Below, one piece after another: positions 24,342 to 35,296 of a stretch of DNA of 64,000 nt. Within the stretch, counting starts at the first letter, position 1. Every line of letters starts with the position of its first letter. Origin of the DNA: Dioscorea cayenensis subsp. rotundata (taxonomy: Eukaryota > Streptophyta > Magnoliopsida > Dioscoreales > Dioscoreaceae); assembly GCF_009730915.1 (NCBI RefSeq), contig NC_052475.1, forward strand, positions 28,767,016-28,831,015, given 5' to 3'. The notes under the pieces were generated by a model. It did no database searches. It was not told the origin of the DNA and saw only the letters and a program-made list of their open reading frames with translations. Both the position numbers and the translations under genes were made by a program.

Positions 24342-24944
24342 TCAGAACCCTCTTGGGTCAGTGCCAGTGCCAGTGCCACTGCTCCTGCTGTCCTCCACGT
24401 TCTTCACATTGCCACTCATTGACACACAATACTCTGCAACCTCTCTGAACTTGGGAACGCTCCTCAAATCCACCTTAGTCCCATCCTTCAGAGTGATCAC
24501 AACATCCCCCCACTCCCCAATAAATCTCGGCACCACTTTCACATCCGTAATCGATTCGTACCCAAAATCACTCCGGTCTTGGCCAGTGAGCCCTGATATC
24601 ACCGTCACTCGCAAGTTAGTGAACCGGTAGCGGAGATAGAAGGCTCGGAAGACAGCGGCGAGGGTGAGGGGGAGCCAGAGCAGAGTGAATCCAAGAAGGA
24701 GGTTGGCGAGGAGGTCTCCATAGTGCGCACCGCCATCGAAGAACACGCGCTCCTCTCCGGCGCTGGGGACGAAGCCGCGGCGGGCAGAGGGAGAGGAGAC
24801 GAAGAGCTTGGTGGTGGGGCGGTGCAAAGTTGGGAACTTTGAGAAGGGTTTGGGGAGTTGGTAAGGTTTGGAGGTGGAGAAGAGAAGAATGGTGGCGCCG
24901 GCACCGACGGTGACTGCGGCGGCGGCGGCGGCGGTGGAGGCCAT
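24342..24944 (-). CDS. Plastid membrane protein with a PH-like (DUF304-type) domain, 200 aa
   Basis: Single-exon gene, very GC-rich. The N-terminus MASTAAAAAAVTVGAGATIL and the following Ser/Arg/Lys-rich stretch to about residue 56 (SPSARRGF) resemble a chloroplast transit peptide. A hydrophobic segment at about 78-102 (LLANLLLGFTLLWLPLTLAA) is probably membrane-spanning and is followed by YLRYRFTNLRVTVISGLTGQ. Then comes a beta-rich domain with YESITDVKVVP and GDVVITLKDGTKVDLRSVP up to about residue 172. That order (membrane segment, YRFTN-R-V, I-DVKVV, GDV-I) is the pattern of bacterial-type PH domains. The Gly/Thr/Ser-rich tail is poorly conserved. The function is unknown; thylakoid or envelope location is inference. 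Confidence 0.85.
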   Translation of the reverse strand: MASTAAAAAAVTVGAGATILLFSTSKPYQLPKPFSKFPTLHRPTTKLFVSSPSARRGFVPSAGEERVFFDGGAHYGDLLANLLLGFTLLWLPLTLAAVFRAFYLRYRFTNLRVTVISGLTGQDRSDFGYESITDVKVVPRFIGEWGDVVITLKDGTKVDLRSVPKFREVAEYCVSMSGNVKNVEDSRSSGTGTGTDPRGF

Positions 24945-25500
24945 TGGAGATGGGATTTGCCGCGCTTATCCGATGATAGTTGGAATTTTGGCTAGGAATG
25001 AGTGGATGAGGAGAGGAATGACGTGGCGCATTTCAGGACATCAGAGCCGTTAAATTACTATCAGATTCGTGAGAGAGCTCCGATTCTGTTTAGCTGCCTC
25101 GTGATTAGATTTTGTTCCCGGTTTTTTTGGGGGGAATAATGGCATACTAATATAACTAACTCCTCATAAATTTGTTTAATTATATGAAAATTTCAGATCT
25201 GATTACAAATAATAATAATAAAATGTTAGAATATATTTGATTTTTTTTTCCATTTTATTGATTTTGTTTTTTTTTATTTGATATGTTGCAATTTCTAAAT
25301 TCAGCTTGATACGGACTATACTAACTATGAAGTTTGGCAAGAAATAATGTAAATAAATTATTCTATAATTAATTAGTTTTTAAAATTAAATTCACTTTGC
25401 AACGATACTACTTAAAACATGAAATATATATATATATATATAATTTATCAAATTTTTGAGGAATTTTAAAAATAAAATTAAAGAGAAAAATAAAACATCC
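24945..25500. other. Promoter-side spacer, AT-rich
   Basis: The first 150 bp upstream of the PH-domain gene are GC-richer (probable promoter and leader). Beyond that is AT-rich DNA with (TA)n at about 25424-25441. No gene was seen. Confidence 0.5.
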
Positions 25501-25508
25501 GACCAACA

Positions 25509-25647
25509 ATTCTTTGGTCTATTGACATGGAGTTCCCCATATAAAGTGTTTATCATGCTGAAGATACGGATTCAAATCTTAACTCATACAGGTTATGTAG
25601 TGCATATGGCTTATCCACATTTGTTTAAATAAATAAATAAATAAAAC
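25509..25647 (+). mobile_element. Short tRNA-derived SINE-like insertion
   Basis: A pol III B-box-like GGATTCAAATCTT (about 25568-25580) lies in a 139-bp segment that ends in an (AAAT)n tail. The segment is flanked by a 7-bp direct repeat ACCAACA (25502-25508 and 25648-25654). The A box is poorly matched, so class assignment is tentative. Confidence 0.5.
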
Positions 25648-25655
25648 ACCAACAG

Positions 25656-28236
25656 AGTTTTTTTAAAATTAATATATTATAGAAATATTTTTAATTATAT
25701 ATTCGGCGTATTGGACGTTTGATGTATGTGCGTCACAAACCAAATTTTCACGAGTCAACATAAAAATAAGTCAAAACTATTAATTACTATTTACCGTGTA
25801 GGGTCAAAACCACTAATAAATCTGTGTGAAACGCAAAGCCCCTCATTCAATTAACAGGTTGGATTACACGAGCTTAAAAAAATATTCAAGTCAAGCCTTG
25901 TTTTAGATTTCGAATCCATATTTCCACACAACCAATTAGAAATCCTAATATGAACATAAATAAACAGCCTATCCATGAAATGCATGCCATCAAATATATA
26001 GTTGGCAACACATGCAAATTAATCACCATATCCTCTATTTAAATTATATATATATATATATATATAATTCATCACTTTCTCATTAGCAAAATAGATGGAT
26101 TATTAATTTATTATAGTATTATATCAATGCTGACTTTAAACTAGTATTCATGTGCTTAGGTATCTTCGTATGACTTAATTTTCATATATTAATCTTGTCC
26201 CATTCATAGGCCATAGCAAGTTGTTTTCTAAATCCCTACTATATATATATATATATATATATGCCTATATTACTACTAAGAGATTAATTTGGTGACATCT
26301 ATATATACATGATAATTCCCCTTATCATATTCTCATATGATCACCATGTTGGTGGACACTTTATAAGTTTTTTATTAGGGAATCTAGCATGGCCTCCTCT
26401 ATCTATATATTACTGCTTGTCATCATAAATAAATTACTATATTGTAGAGAAAGAGAGACACAGATTGTTTTATTGTCTCTCATCAAAGTTTTGTAGTTAT
26501 ATGAAGTGCATGCCCGGATGATCAATGAAAGTGTTTCCATGTAATTAGTTTCTCATGTATATTTATGCATGTTATATACAAGCCAGTAATCAAACATCTC
26601 ATTGTAAATTTAGAAATATCTATCCAATTCCATATATATATCCATCCAAATCTATCTAGGTAGCCAATGATCACACTGTACTATATATGCCGAAGGCCTC
26701 CACCATATAAAGCCTGAATTTAATTAGGCGAAATTAATTATTATCATATAAACTTTGTGTACTAATCATATCCAAATTTCATAGCTTAATTATAAGGAAT
26801 ACACATAAGTCTTGCCAACCCATATGATCAAGTGGACTCAAAAGAACAGCTCTACCAAGCTTAATATCATAACAAAAATGAACCATAAAAAATTTAATTT
26901 TTTTTTTCAATTAATTAATCAATGGTCGATAAGCGAGAAGCGATGATGGATCGATAATCGGTCTGTTAATAATTGTGTCAGTGATCAGTGACATGCCACT
27001 AGATCAAGCAATTAAAGACAACGGCAACACTGTGCTTATATAACAAAAGGATCACAATGTTCACATGCAATGCCAGAAGCAATGGAACAGTATATCACTG
27101 CCATGAGATGACAATTTGCCACCATACATTGATAACATATATACTGAATTATTGCAGCAGAGCCCTTCGAATACCGCCTTTTTGATCTTTTCGGCACTCC
27201 GCAGAGAATATGAGGATGTAGTAGTCTTCTCTCTCACTTCACTGCCATTTTTGTTTTAAAGGATCACAACAAGATAGAGGTTTACAGGACACTGTGCAAG
27301 GAGTGGGAGAGAAAGCCAAGTCCATTAGTTGCTGTCAAAGTCCTCCATTATTTTGTGGAATCCTAAGTTTACAGGAATATTTACTTTCTCAAGTATATAT
27401 TTCAATACCATATATATATATATATATACATATGTCATAAATACAACTATATATATAAGGGCTCTTAAGGGTTCTTCAATAGAGAAGATAATATATGTGT
27501 ATATAACAAGATTATGCATGAAAGATCACAGTATTAGTTACCATGAATTAATAATGTACTACGTGAAAAATGATATATATATATATATATATAGGAAGCA
27601 TATCATGTATGAAATGGCAGGAATAGAGAATGGTCATGGAGACAAGGTCACAAGGGCAATGTGTGTTTATATATATATATATTAGTGTATGTGTATATGT
27701 TTTTTTTTTAGGGTTTCTGAGGCCTTGTGTGACCCACCCATTCTCTGAATCCATGGGGAAGGCACAAGGGCATGTTCTCCCATGAGCTGTATTCTGCCAC
27801 ACCCTTTTTCTGTACACATGGACTTTTGCATGCCTTCCAAACATATCTTTAGAAACAATATCGTTTCATCTTTATTATTTCTATATTAATTTTAATTAGG
27901 GTTTGCTAATGATCTGTGAAACCCCTTGATAAATTTTTTTTTTTTTTTTCCAATCTTTGGTTGATAAATTATATATATATAGACCATTGAAAATTAATCA
28001 GCAGAACTTGTAACAACTGATCAAAAAGGATACAAATCTTTATATAATTAATATGTCCTTTATTTCATTAATCACGCAAAGAACCAGAAACATACTAACA
28101 AAAATCTATATATACTTTACCCTAGTATATAAAAGATTTTATCATTAATTTTATCTCTACGACTCAAGACATATCATGTAATTTTCCTTTTCTTTTATCG
28201 TCTTCGATCGTCTAATATAACGGTGTACATAATGTA
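25656..28236. other. AT-rich spacer downstream of the HD-Zip gene
   Basis: Multiple (TA)n runs (about 26047-26066, 26240-26262, 27411-27428, 27572-27592, 27669-27682). Two GC-richer islands (about 27140-27250 and 27700-27840) have no open frame that I recognise. Confidence 0.5.
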
Positions 28237-29336
28237 TCAATGGAAATTATGATGCTCTGACCATGGCCAGATGGCTGCAGATTGATCATCTATGCTGCAG
28301 AAAATGTTGCAGAAATTGTCGTCCGGTGTGCCGTGTTCAATCTTCATTGGAGGAAAGTTAAGCTCATGAGTTCTTGAATTCCCAACTGGTCTACCAATGG
28401 CTGAGAACAAAGGCCTGGCATGTTGAATTGCTGATGTTCTTGAGATGTCTAATTTTATATCTGAACTATTCTCACTTCTATTACTGCATGACCCTTCTGT
28501 TTCTTTATTCAGATTGATTGGCTCTGATGCTTCTCTTGTTCCTCTTAAAGCCAATATCTTGCAATATATATACATATAAATTAAACAATGAAATCAACCA
28601 TATTGTACATAATTATTAATTCAATGCATGCATGGTTAATTAAATTAAATTACCTCAGCTTGGAGCTTCTTATTGTGAGCTTGAAGAGCATCATTCTCAG
28701 ACCTCAAAGACTCAAACTGTCTCTTAAGAACACCAAAGTCTTTCTCAAGTTGTTTGGTTTTCCACCTTGCTCTCCTGTTCTGGAACCAGATGGCAATCTG
28801 TCTTGGTTGAAGGCCAAGAGCTCTGGCTAGTTGCATCTTCCTCTCCGGCTCGAGTTTGTTCCCAAGCTCAAAGTTCTTCTCTAAAGTCCTCACTTGCTCC
28901 ATGTTCAACCTCCTTTTCTTCTCCCCGGCATGTGAACAATCGTCAGAAAATTCATCATCTCCGGTCATCTCTTCACATGGCTCCCTCCCACAGAATGACA
29001 TGGATCTCTTACTCAACATTGTTGCCATCCCTATATATATATATATATATATATTACAATTTACAACCAATATATATATATAAGTAATGAACTTTTCAAG
29101 ATCACAATGATCATGATAATATTATAATTTTATATGTATGTATAACAATTAACAAGAAAGATGATTACATTACCTCTGAGATCTTGGGTGTTGGTGGGGA
29201 GGAAAGGAGAGAGAGTGGAAGGAAGAGGTTGATGTTGGTGTTCATTTTCAGTGGGGGGCTGCATTTGGAGGATGAAGTTGGGAGGGAAGAAGGAAGAGGA
29301 CATGCCATTGCATGCCATTTGGTGGTCTAGTGACAT
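28237..29336 (-). CDS. HD-Zip class I transcription factor (ATHB13/ATHB23 type), 286 aa
   Basis: Three exons close in frame: 29174-29336, 28654-29030, 28237-28557. The start is [15 protein letters not shown]; relatives start at the MxCNGM methionine, which here is codon 7 (29318), so either may be used. LSKRSMSF and an acidic stretch (74-85) precede the homeodomain. That spans about 92-147, with helix 3 [10 protein letters not shown] at 136-145. A leucine zipper has heptad leucines at 149, 156, 163, 170, 177 and 184. The C-terminal [11 protein letters not shown] is the Trp-containing tail motif of this clade. Such factors bind CAAT(A/T)ATTG as dimers and act in growth and stress responses; targets here are unknown. 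Confidence 0.94.
29031..29054. repeat. (TA)n run forming the intron-1 acceptor region of the HD-Zip gene
   Basis: A perfect (TA)n run of about 22 bp lies immediately upstream of the acceptor (minus strand ...TATATATAG|GGATGG), replacing the usual pyrimidine tract. Confidence 0.9.
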
Positions 29337-29338
29337 GG

Positions 29339-29368
29339 AGCTAGCTAGCTAGCTAGTTAGCTAGCTCA
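29339..29368. repeat. CTAG/AGCT self-complementary run in the HD-Zip 5' leader
   Basis: GAGCTAGCTAGCTAGCTAGT and then TAGCTAGCTC form a near-perfect palindrome ending 2 bases upstream of the MSLDHQ start codon. Confidence 0.85.
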
Positions 29369-29544
29369 TCAAAGGATCAAGAGAAGTGATGATAGTGATG
29401 ATGAGGATGATGGTGAGCTTTCATGAAGAGGACATCTAATGGTGATGTGGAGAAAGAGAAAGGAGAAGGGTGAGGGATTTGATGGAATGGAGGAGATGGT
29501 GAGAGGATGAGGAGGAGGAGTACTATTTGAAATTTCTCTTGAGT

Positions 29545-30437
29545 TTCCATAACCTTATAATAAAATTTATGAGGATCTATATATAATACAATAAATAAAA
29601 ATAAAATAAATAAATAAAGAGATCAAATTCAAAACATAAGAACAACAAGTCTAGATGAGTGCATGTGACTTTGTTAAATGGAAATTTGGATGGTTTTAAC
29701 TTTTAAGCAAACCTTAGCTAGCTAGTTGATCTTATAGCCTTGTTGAATTAACTATATTGAATGGTTGGTACTTAGGACAAGCATGTATGTATGTGTACTC
29801 CATTCTAAGCATTTGTATTGTGTACAATTGTACAAAACAATTTAAAAAAGAAGAAGAAGAAGAAGAAGAAGAAGAAGAAGAAGGAGAAGGATCCATAGTG
29901 ATGCCTTTAATTTGAGCATTAATTAGGGAATGATTTAATTAATTATCTGATAACACTATTTTTTATTTATTCTTTGATTAATCATAATTATCTCTTATTG
30001 TAATTAATCAACTAATTAATATCATTGTCATAATGTTAAATGGATCTCCTAAAAGGAAGGGAGGTGGGATCCTCATCCCATGTTCTCCATGTTGTTTCCT
30101 TTCATTTGGAATAGAGAAGTTGGCCATTTCCATTTCCATTTTCTTCTTCAATATTAGTCAATATTTAATTATATATAAAATAAATCAATGCTAAGTGGAT
30201 TTCTTTTGTTTGTTTATTTATTTATTAAATTTGATTGATTGAAAAGAAGAGAAAAGAAAGGAAAATGAGTTGGCTTGAAATAGGATATATGGGAAATATG
30301 AACATAAGAAAATGGGGGTGTTGAAAAGAAGAGAGGAAGGGGAGGAATCTTAGGGAAGTGATGGGTCCTATGACTTGCAGGTCTTGCTACCTAACTCACA
30401 TACAGCTAATCGTGGATCAGTTTTTCATGTCAAAAAT
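29545..30437. other. HD-Zip upstream region
   Basis: Contains a (GAA)11 microsatellite at 29849-29882, AT-rich DNA and a purine-rich stretch at about 30240-30360. No coding exon was recognised. It probably holds the HD-Zip promoter. Confidence 0.5.
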
Positions 30438-30438
30438 A

Positions 30439-30468
30439 TAACCCTAACCCTAATCCTAACCCTAACCC
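30439..30468. repeat. Short interstitial CCCTAA (telomere-like) array
   Basis: Five consecutive CCCTAA-type units, one with a T for C (AATCCTAA). The reverse complement is TTAGGG-type and not the usual plant TTTAGGG. Confidence 0.85.
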
Positions 30469-30595
30469 ACTTTTTGTCTCCGTCCTCATGTCAAGATTAA
30501 TTATTAATATTTAATATTTAATTGAAATATTTATTTTAATTATATATATTTTAAAAAAATAAAAATTAGATAAATTAGGAATAAAACTTTCCCTT

Positions 30596-30833
30596 ACATA
30601 CATTAGATAGCCCAATGGTATGACACCAAAGTGTAAAAAAAAGATGTCATGAGTTTAAATCCCTCCCTTAATAATACTATTCGCTATACTGTTTATACAC
30701 TGTTCATCCAGAATTCTTATATTATTCTTGTACTGTACATACACTGTACACCCGAGCTCCAGTACTGTTAGGTAATGATTATATTCATAAAAAAAAAATA
30801 TATTTATCACCTATTATTTAAACAATAAAATAA
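30596..30833 (+). mobile_element. tRNA-derived SINE, copy 1 (238 bp)
   Basis: The head carries an A-box-like TAGCCCAATGGTA and a B-box-like GAGTTTAAATCCC, as in pol III-transcribed SINEs. The body contains repeated ACTGT and TGTAC motifs and ends in an A-rich tail. It is flanked by a perfect 16-bp direct repeat AATAAAACTTTCCCTT (30580-30595 and 30834-30849), a target-site duplication. A second, inverted copy is at 33264-33496. Confidence 0.85.
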
Positions 30834-30849
30834 AATAAAACTTTCCCTT

Positions 30850-32144
30850 CAACCAATGATCCTTTGGGTTGAATATAAATGAAACTTGTGCAAGATATGA
30901 GATGTTTCATTTAAGATGAAGTTCAAACATAATTAAATGGAGTTTTTCTCATGATTTAGAATTTAAATCTATAATAATGTTTTTTTAATTATTATTGCAT
31001 GATTTATAAATAACTAAAAACATTACAATTTTGTGGTCATCCGGTGAGTACATAAGAATGTGTGAGTACTTTTAGCTTGCTAGAGCGTGGACCCTGCCTC
31101 AAATATGGCCATTCATCAGTGCCTTCTTTGTTTCTTTCTATAGATTTTTATGTACTTTACTTGTCATCCATTCCGTTAATGTTGTAATATTTCATTGATC
31201 ATTAAACAAAACATTAATTCACTTGCATCATATATGTTAGAATTTGTAACTCGAATTTTTTTTACTTGATGCCAAAAAAACACTTGTGACATAATTTATA
31301 CCCAAAAAATATTTTGAAGATCAGTGTCATATGGTTTAGATATGTTTAGAGAATTTAAGCAATGTGACCACTCCGTCAAACAACATATTACATTGAATCC
31401 ATGTCAATTTATTTATTTATTTATTTTTTTAACGAATGTGGGACAAGTTATGTCTAAGGCATATATAGACAAAGAGTTAATATCTCATTCCGCATATATC
31501 CTCCCCTATGCAAGTTGAGATTTGAGTGTCTATGCAAGGGATCTGGTGCCTATCGACAAAGAGGTCATTGACCAAATGAATCCAACTTATAATCAACATA
31601 AGACCTATTTAAGCATATTTTAGAATTTTTATAATAATGAAATACTTTATTATTGGACTCAATTTTCAATATATAGTTGAATCATTTTCTCCTTCTACTT
31701 ATGAGTTTTCTTGAGTTTTCCAAAAAAACAAAGTGTATGTTATTATTATTATTATTATTATTATTTATTTCCGTATTCACACACAAACACGCACATTATG
31801 AAAATCTTAGTTGATTAAGCACTTGATCTTAAAATTTTAACATGTTTAAACTCAATTCATTCAGAATCTTGTCTAGTTTGGTACCCGTAACTACTTCATA
31901 CTTCCAAATTCTTGTGTTTAGATTAAGCTTGAATTTAGCTGGATGTTGTTTGTATCTAATTCTACATAGCTGATTAAATGATTAAATTAAACATTTTCAG
32001 ACAATAAGAAACATCCATTCCTTTTCAATTAAACCATTTTATTTTAAATGAATTAAGAGCTATTTTCCCCAATTTTCATAAAATAACCAGATACTAAGTA
32101 GCTTGAAGTCAATTGCCAATTGATTGACACCAATTATTTAATTT
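30850..32144. other. AT-rich spacer
   Basis: No gene seen. Contains a (TTA)n microsatellite at about 31741-31763. Confidence 0.5.
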
Positions 32145-32455
32145 AGATAAAATTTGAATTTTTTTCTAATTATTTTGTATTATTTTCGAAAAATATTTTT
32201 GAGTTTCAGAAGGGTAAAGCTACTAGAGACAAGAAGCTAATATATTTATATATATATATATATATAATTTGATATGTTATTTTGTTAATTATTTAATTTG
32301 ATAATTGGGACCAATTTGACTTTTTTTCAATTATTTTTTATTATTTTAAAAAATTGAATTTTGGAAGAGTAAAGTTACAAGTGTCAAGAAGCTTAGATAT
32401 GTGTGTGTGTGTATATATATATATTGTATATATAATTTGATATGTATTTTGAATA
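32145..32455. repeat. Diverged tandem duplication, two units of about 150 bp
   Basis: The segment starting at about 32150 (TTCTAATTATTTTGTATTAT ... AGGGTAAAGCTACTAGAGAC, AAGAAGCT ... (TA)n ... AATTTGATATGT) recurs from about 32317 (TTCAATTATTTTTTATTATT ... AGAGTAAAGTTACAAGTGTC, AAGAAGCT ... (TA)n ... AATTTGATATGT). The order of all blocks is conserved. Confidence 0.75.
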
Positions 32456-32459
32456 TTAT

Positions 32460-33255
32460 AAATGGATGTATTCGGCAACAATGATACTATAGCAGGAGGT
32501 ATTACTGTAGCATCCTTCCAGATAACACTGCCAGCAATGTTACTATTTCACTCACCATTGTATTTTTGACCGTTGAATTAAATCAATTCTAACTGTCCAT
32601 TCAAATCCTAAATGCCTATAAATTCTAAGATATAAAGGAAAATAAGAGATAGATAAGAGAAAGGAAGAAGAAGAAGTAAATTATTAAGGTATTTGATAAA
32701 TATTTTAGCTTTTATTATTATTTTTATATTTATAATATATTCATAAAAATATATATATATATATTGATGAATTATTAGTTGCTTGCACAATATTGATATG
32801 TTATTTTTGTCCTTTTATAATATTCATATTTTGGAGGTAATCAGGAGAGATATCTAATATGTTTATTTATTTATTTACTGTTTTAGTAGTTAGAATCAAA
32901 TCATTTTTCAAACATATATATAAAGCCATCTCATTTAAATGTGCTAGGATAGTTGGTGTACCGTCTTCTCCCAAATATTGAGCCCAAATTGGTCCTAAAT
33001 TAATCATCTAACAAGCTTAGACCCCAATAAATATTTAGATGGTATTTAAAACAAAGACATGAATCCCTATGCTAGTAAAATATCTAGATAGATTAGAGAT
33101 TAAAACCTTATAATTAAAAAACAATGAATTAATGAAATCATGATAAATTTAATGATTAATAATGACTCGAGAGTATAATTATTTGTGTACATATCTTGTT
33201 TTACTCTTTAGCTTCTAAAGATGAATTACATGTTTTTAATTCTCAAGAATCAAAG
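32460..33255. other. AT-rich spacer
   Basis: A GC-richer patch at about 32465-32575 (GTATTACTGTAGCATCC ...) looks like an old insertion without clear ends. The rest is AT-rich. No gene was seen. Confidence 0.4.
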
Positions 33256-33263
33256 TATTTTAA

Positions 33264-33496
33264 TTTTTTTTTTGAATAATAGGTGATAAGCGGCTTTTTT
33301 TTATAAATATAAACAATATTGTACTGAAACTCGGGTGTACAATATATATACAGTACAAAAATAATATAAAAATTCCTGGGTAAATAGTATATGATGTACA
33401 GTATAATGAACAGTACTATTAGGGTAGGGATTTGAACTCATGACCTCTCTTTTTACACTTTGGTGTTATACCATTAGGCTATCCAATGTATGTGAC
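33264..33496 (-). mobile_element. tRNA-derived SINE, copy 2 (233 bp, inverted)
   Basis: Reverse-complemented, this begins ACATACATTGGATAGCCTAA TGGTA, with B-box-like GAGTTCAAATCCC. It then matches copy 1 (30596-30833) over its length, including TACACCCGAGTTTCAGTAC and the end motif CTTATCACCTATTATT. A short direct repeat TATTTTAA (33256-33263 and 33497-33504) flanks it. Confidence 0.82.
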
Positions 33497-33504
33497 TATT
33501 TTAA

Positions 33505-34192
33505 ATCTTACCCGATTTTCATAAGTGACCATCTTAAAAATAGGACTCATAAGCTCAACCAAAACATTAAGTTTGAACCCAAATGATAATGGGCCAGATA
33601 CCAATTAAGTATTAAATAGTACTATGTAATGCTTTTTAACTAATTTCTAATTAGTTTTCCGAAGGTATTGAAATTAATTCATTTTTCTCATTTGGGAAAA
33701 CTCTATATTCAATAACTTATTGGAAATATGTGATCTAGCTAGAGCGTCATTCTATTATTTTGAAAATTAATATTTTAAATAGAAAGAAAATTTTAATTTG
33801 AATATTTTTTTCCCTTTCTTATGTATTTGTGTGCATGATTATTTAGAATTTTGGAAATAAAGGGACCATTTTTTAGATTGTCAACTATTATTTGGAGAGG
33901 AATACAAAGAACCAAAATGAAAATACAGTTAAATGTGGTGTAACATTATAAGCATTGAAATTATATAAACACATCACTACAAACAAGTATTTTATCAGCA
34001 AGAAGCATTGCTAACAATGTATAAAAGAATTTAACCAAACAAGTAATACTGTAATAATTAATTAAATTTATTGTTATAAAGCTTTATAATGTACTTGCAA
34101 TTCAGAACTTCTCATAAAATATGAAGATATATCTTGATAAATGTGCTGAGGCAAAAACAATGGTGCAAGTTCCTAGTTCAATTGTCCTTCTT

Positions 34193-34253
<61 letters not shown>

Positions 34254-35007
34254 CTCCATCTTTTACCTTGCCTTAATAAACGACTCTCCAATGGTTTGAA
34301 CTTTGAAGATATTTAATTTCTTCATTTTGATTTTATATTAAAACTTCAAAAGCCTATTAATCCGGCACACTGCTCGTCTCTTTGACATATTCTTTCTATC
34401 CCTATTTTATATTTTATTTTATTTTTTATTTATATAACATTATTGAAAGAAGAAACATTGAAAAGAGGAGCGGAGACCCACTAAAGATTCGAGGGATGTG
34501 CATGAGCGATTGGAGCAACATGAGGGACGAGGGCTAGCTCACGCATGTCTTTGAAACCACTCATACACAATCACTATTCATAAAGAAAAAACATCTTGTT
34601 GTCGATATATATAATATATATATATCAAGAAAGTAGTAGTGACCTTGTTTTTGCTCTGATTAACATTAATTAAAAGCAAACAACACAAACTTTTTTGCAA
34701 GCCCAAACCATGCGCATCAATTCCCAAGAGATCAATGCCCACTAAATAAGAGATCAAAACCATAAACTTAATTTAATTAGCTCATAGATGCAAAACTGAT
34801 GAAACGCTTTAATTCATGTAATTAATATATATAGCTAGAGCACAGTGGACACTCTTATTCTACATATATATAGTAAATAATAACCAGTAGACTACAAACC
34901 ATCTACTTGCATGCGTCCAACTACAACACACAGAATATTAATGAAACAAGAGAAATAATTAATTAATGATAATCTTGATATAATTATTATATAAATAATT
35001 AATCTCA
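33505..35007. other. AT-rich spacer with a (CA)21 microsatellite
   Basis: A (CA)n run at 34201-34242 is followed by (TA)n to about 34252. The last 200 bp are the 3' side of the PRE-type gene. No other gene was seen. Confidence 0.55.
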
Positions 35008-35261
35008 TCACATGAGCATGCTTCTGATAATGGCTGCTTGAGCACTGCTCATGTTTGTATCAGAGAGAAGCTCAGAGAGCCTCTCACTGAGATCATCCAC
35101 CTCCCTATGCAAGCTTCTTATATAGTTGCAAGTTTCTTGCAAAACCCTAGCTGATGATGCCTGCACCAATTAATGAGCCAAAACCCTAGTTAATTATATA
35201 TAACTTGCTATATATTTTTTCAGTACTAAAACTAAGTTGAAGAAAGATTAACCATATACAT

Positions 35262-35296
<35 letters not shown>

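Noticed and set aside
24605-24904. 99-codon Pro/Ser-rich frame
   Set aside because: Alternative-frame shadow of the GC-rich PH-domain protein gene.
27325-27685. Open frames rich in Tyr/Ile (YIYIYI)
   Set aside because: Translation of (TA)n runs.
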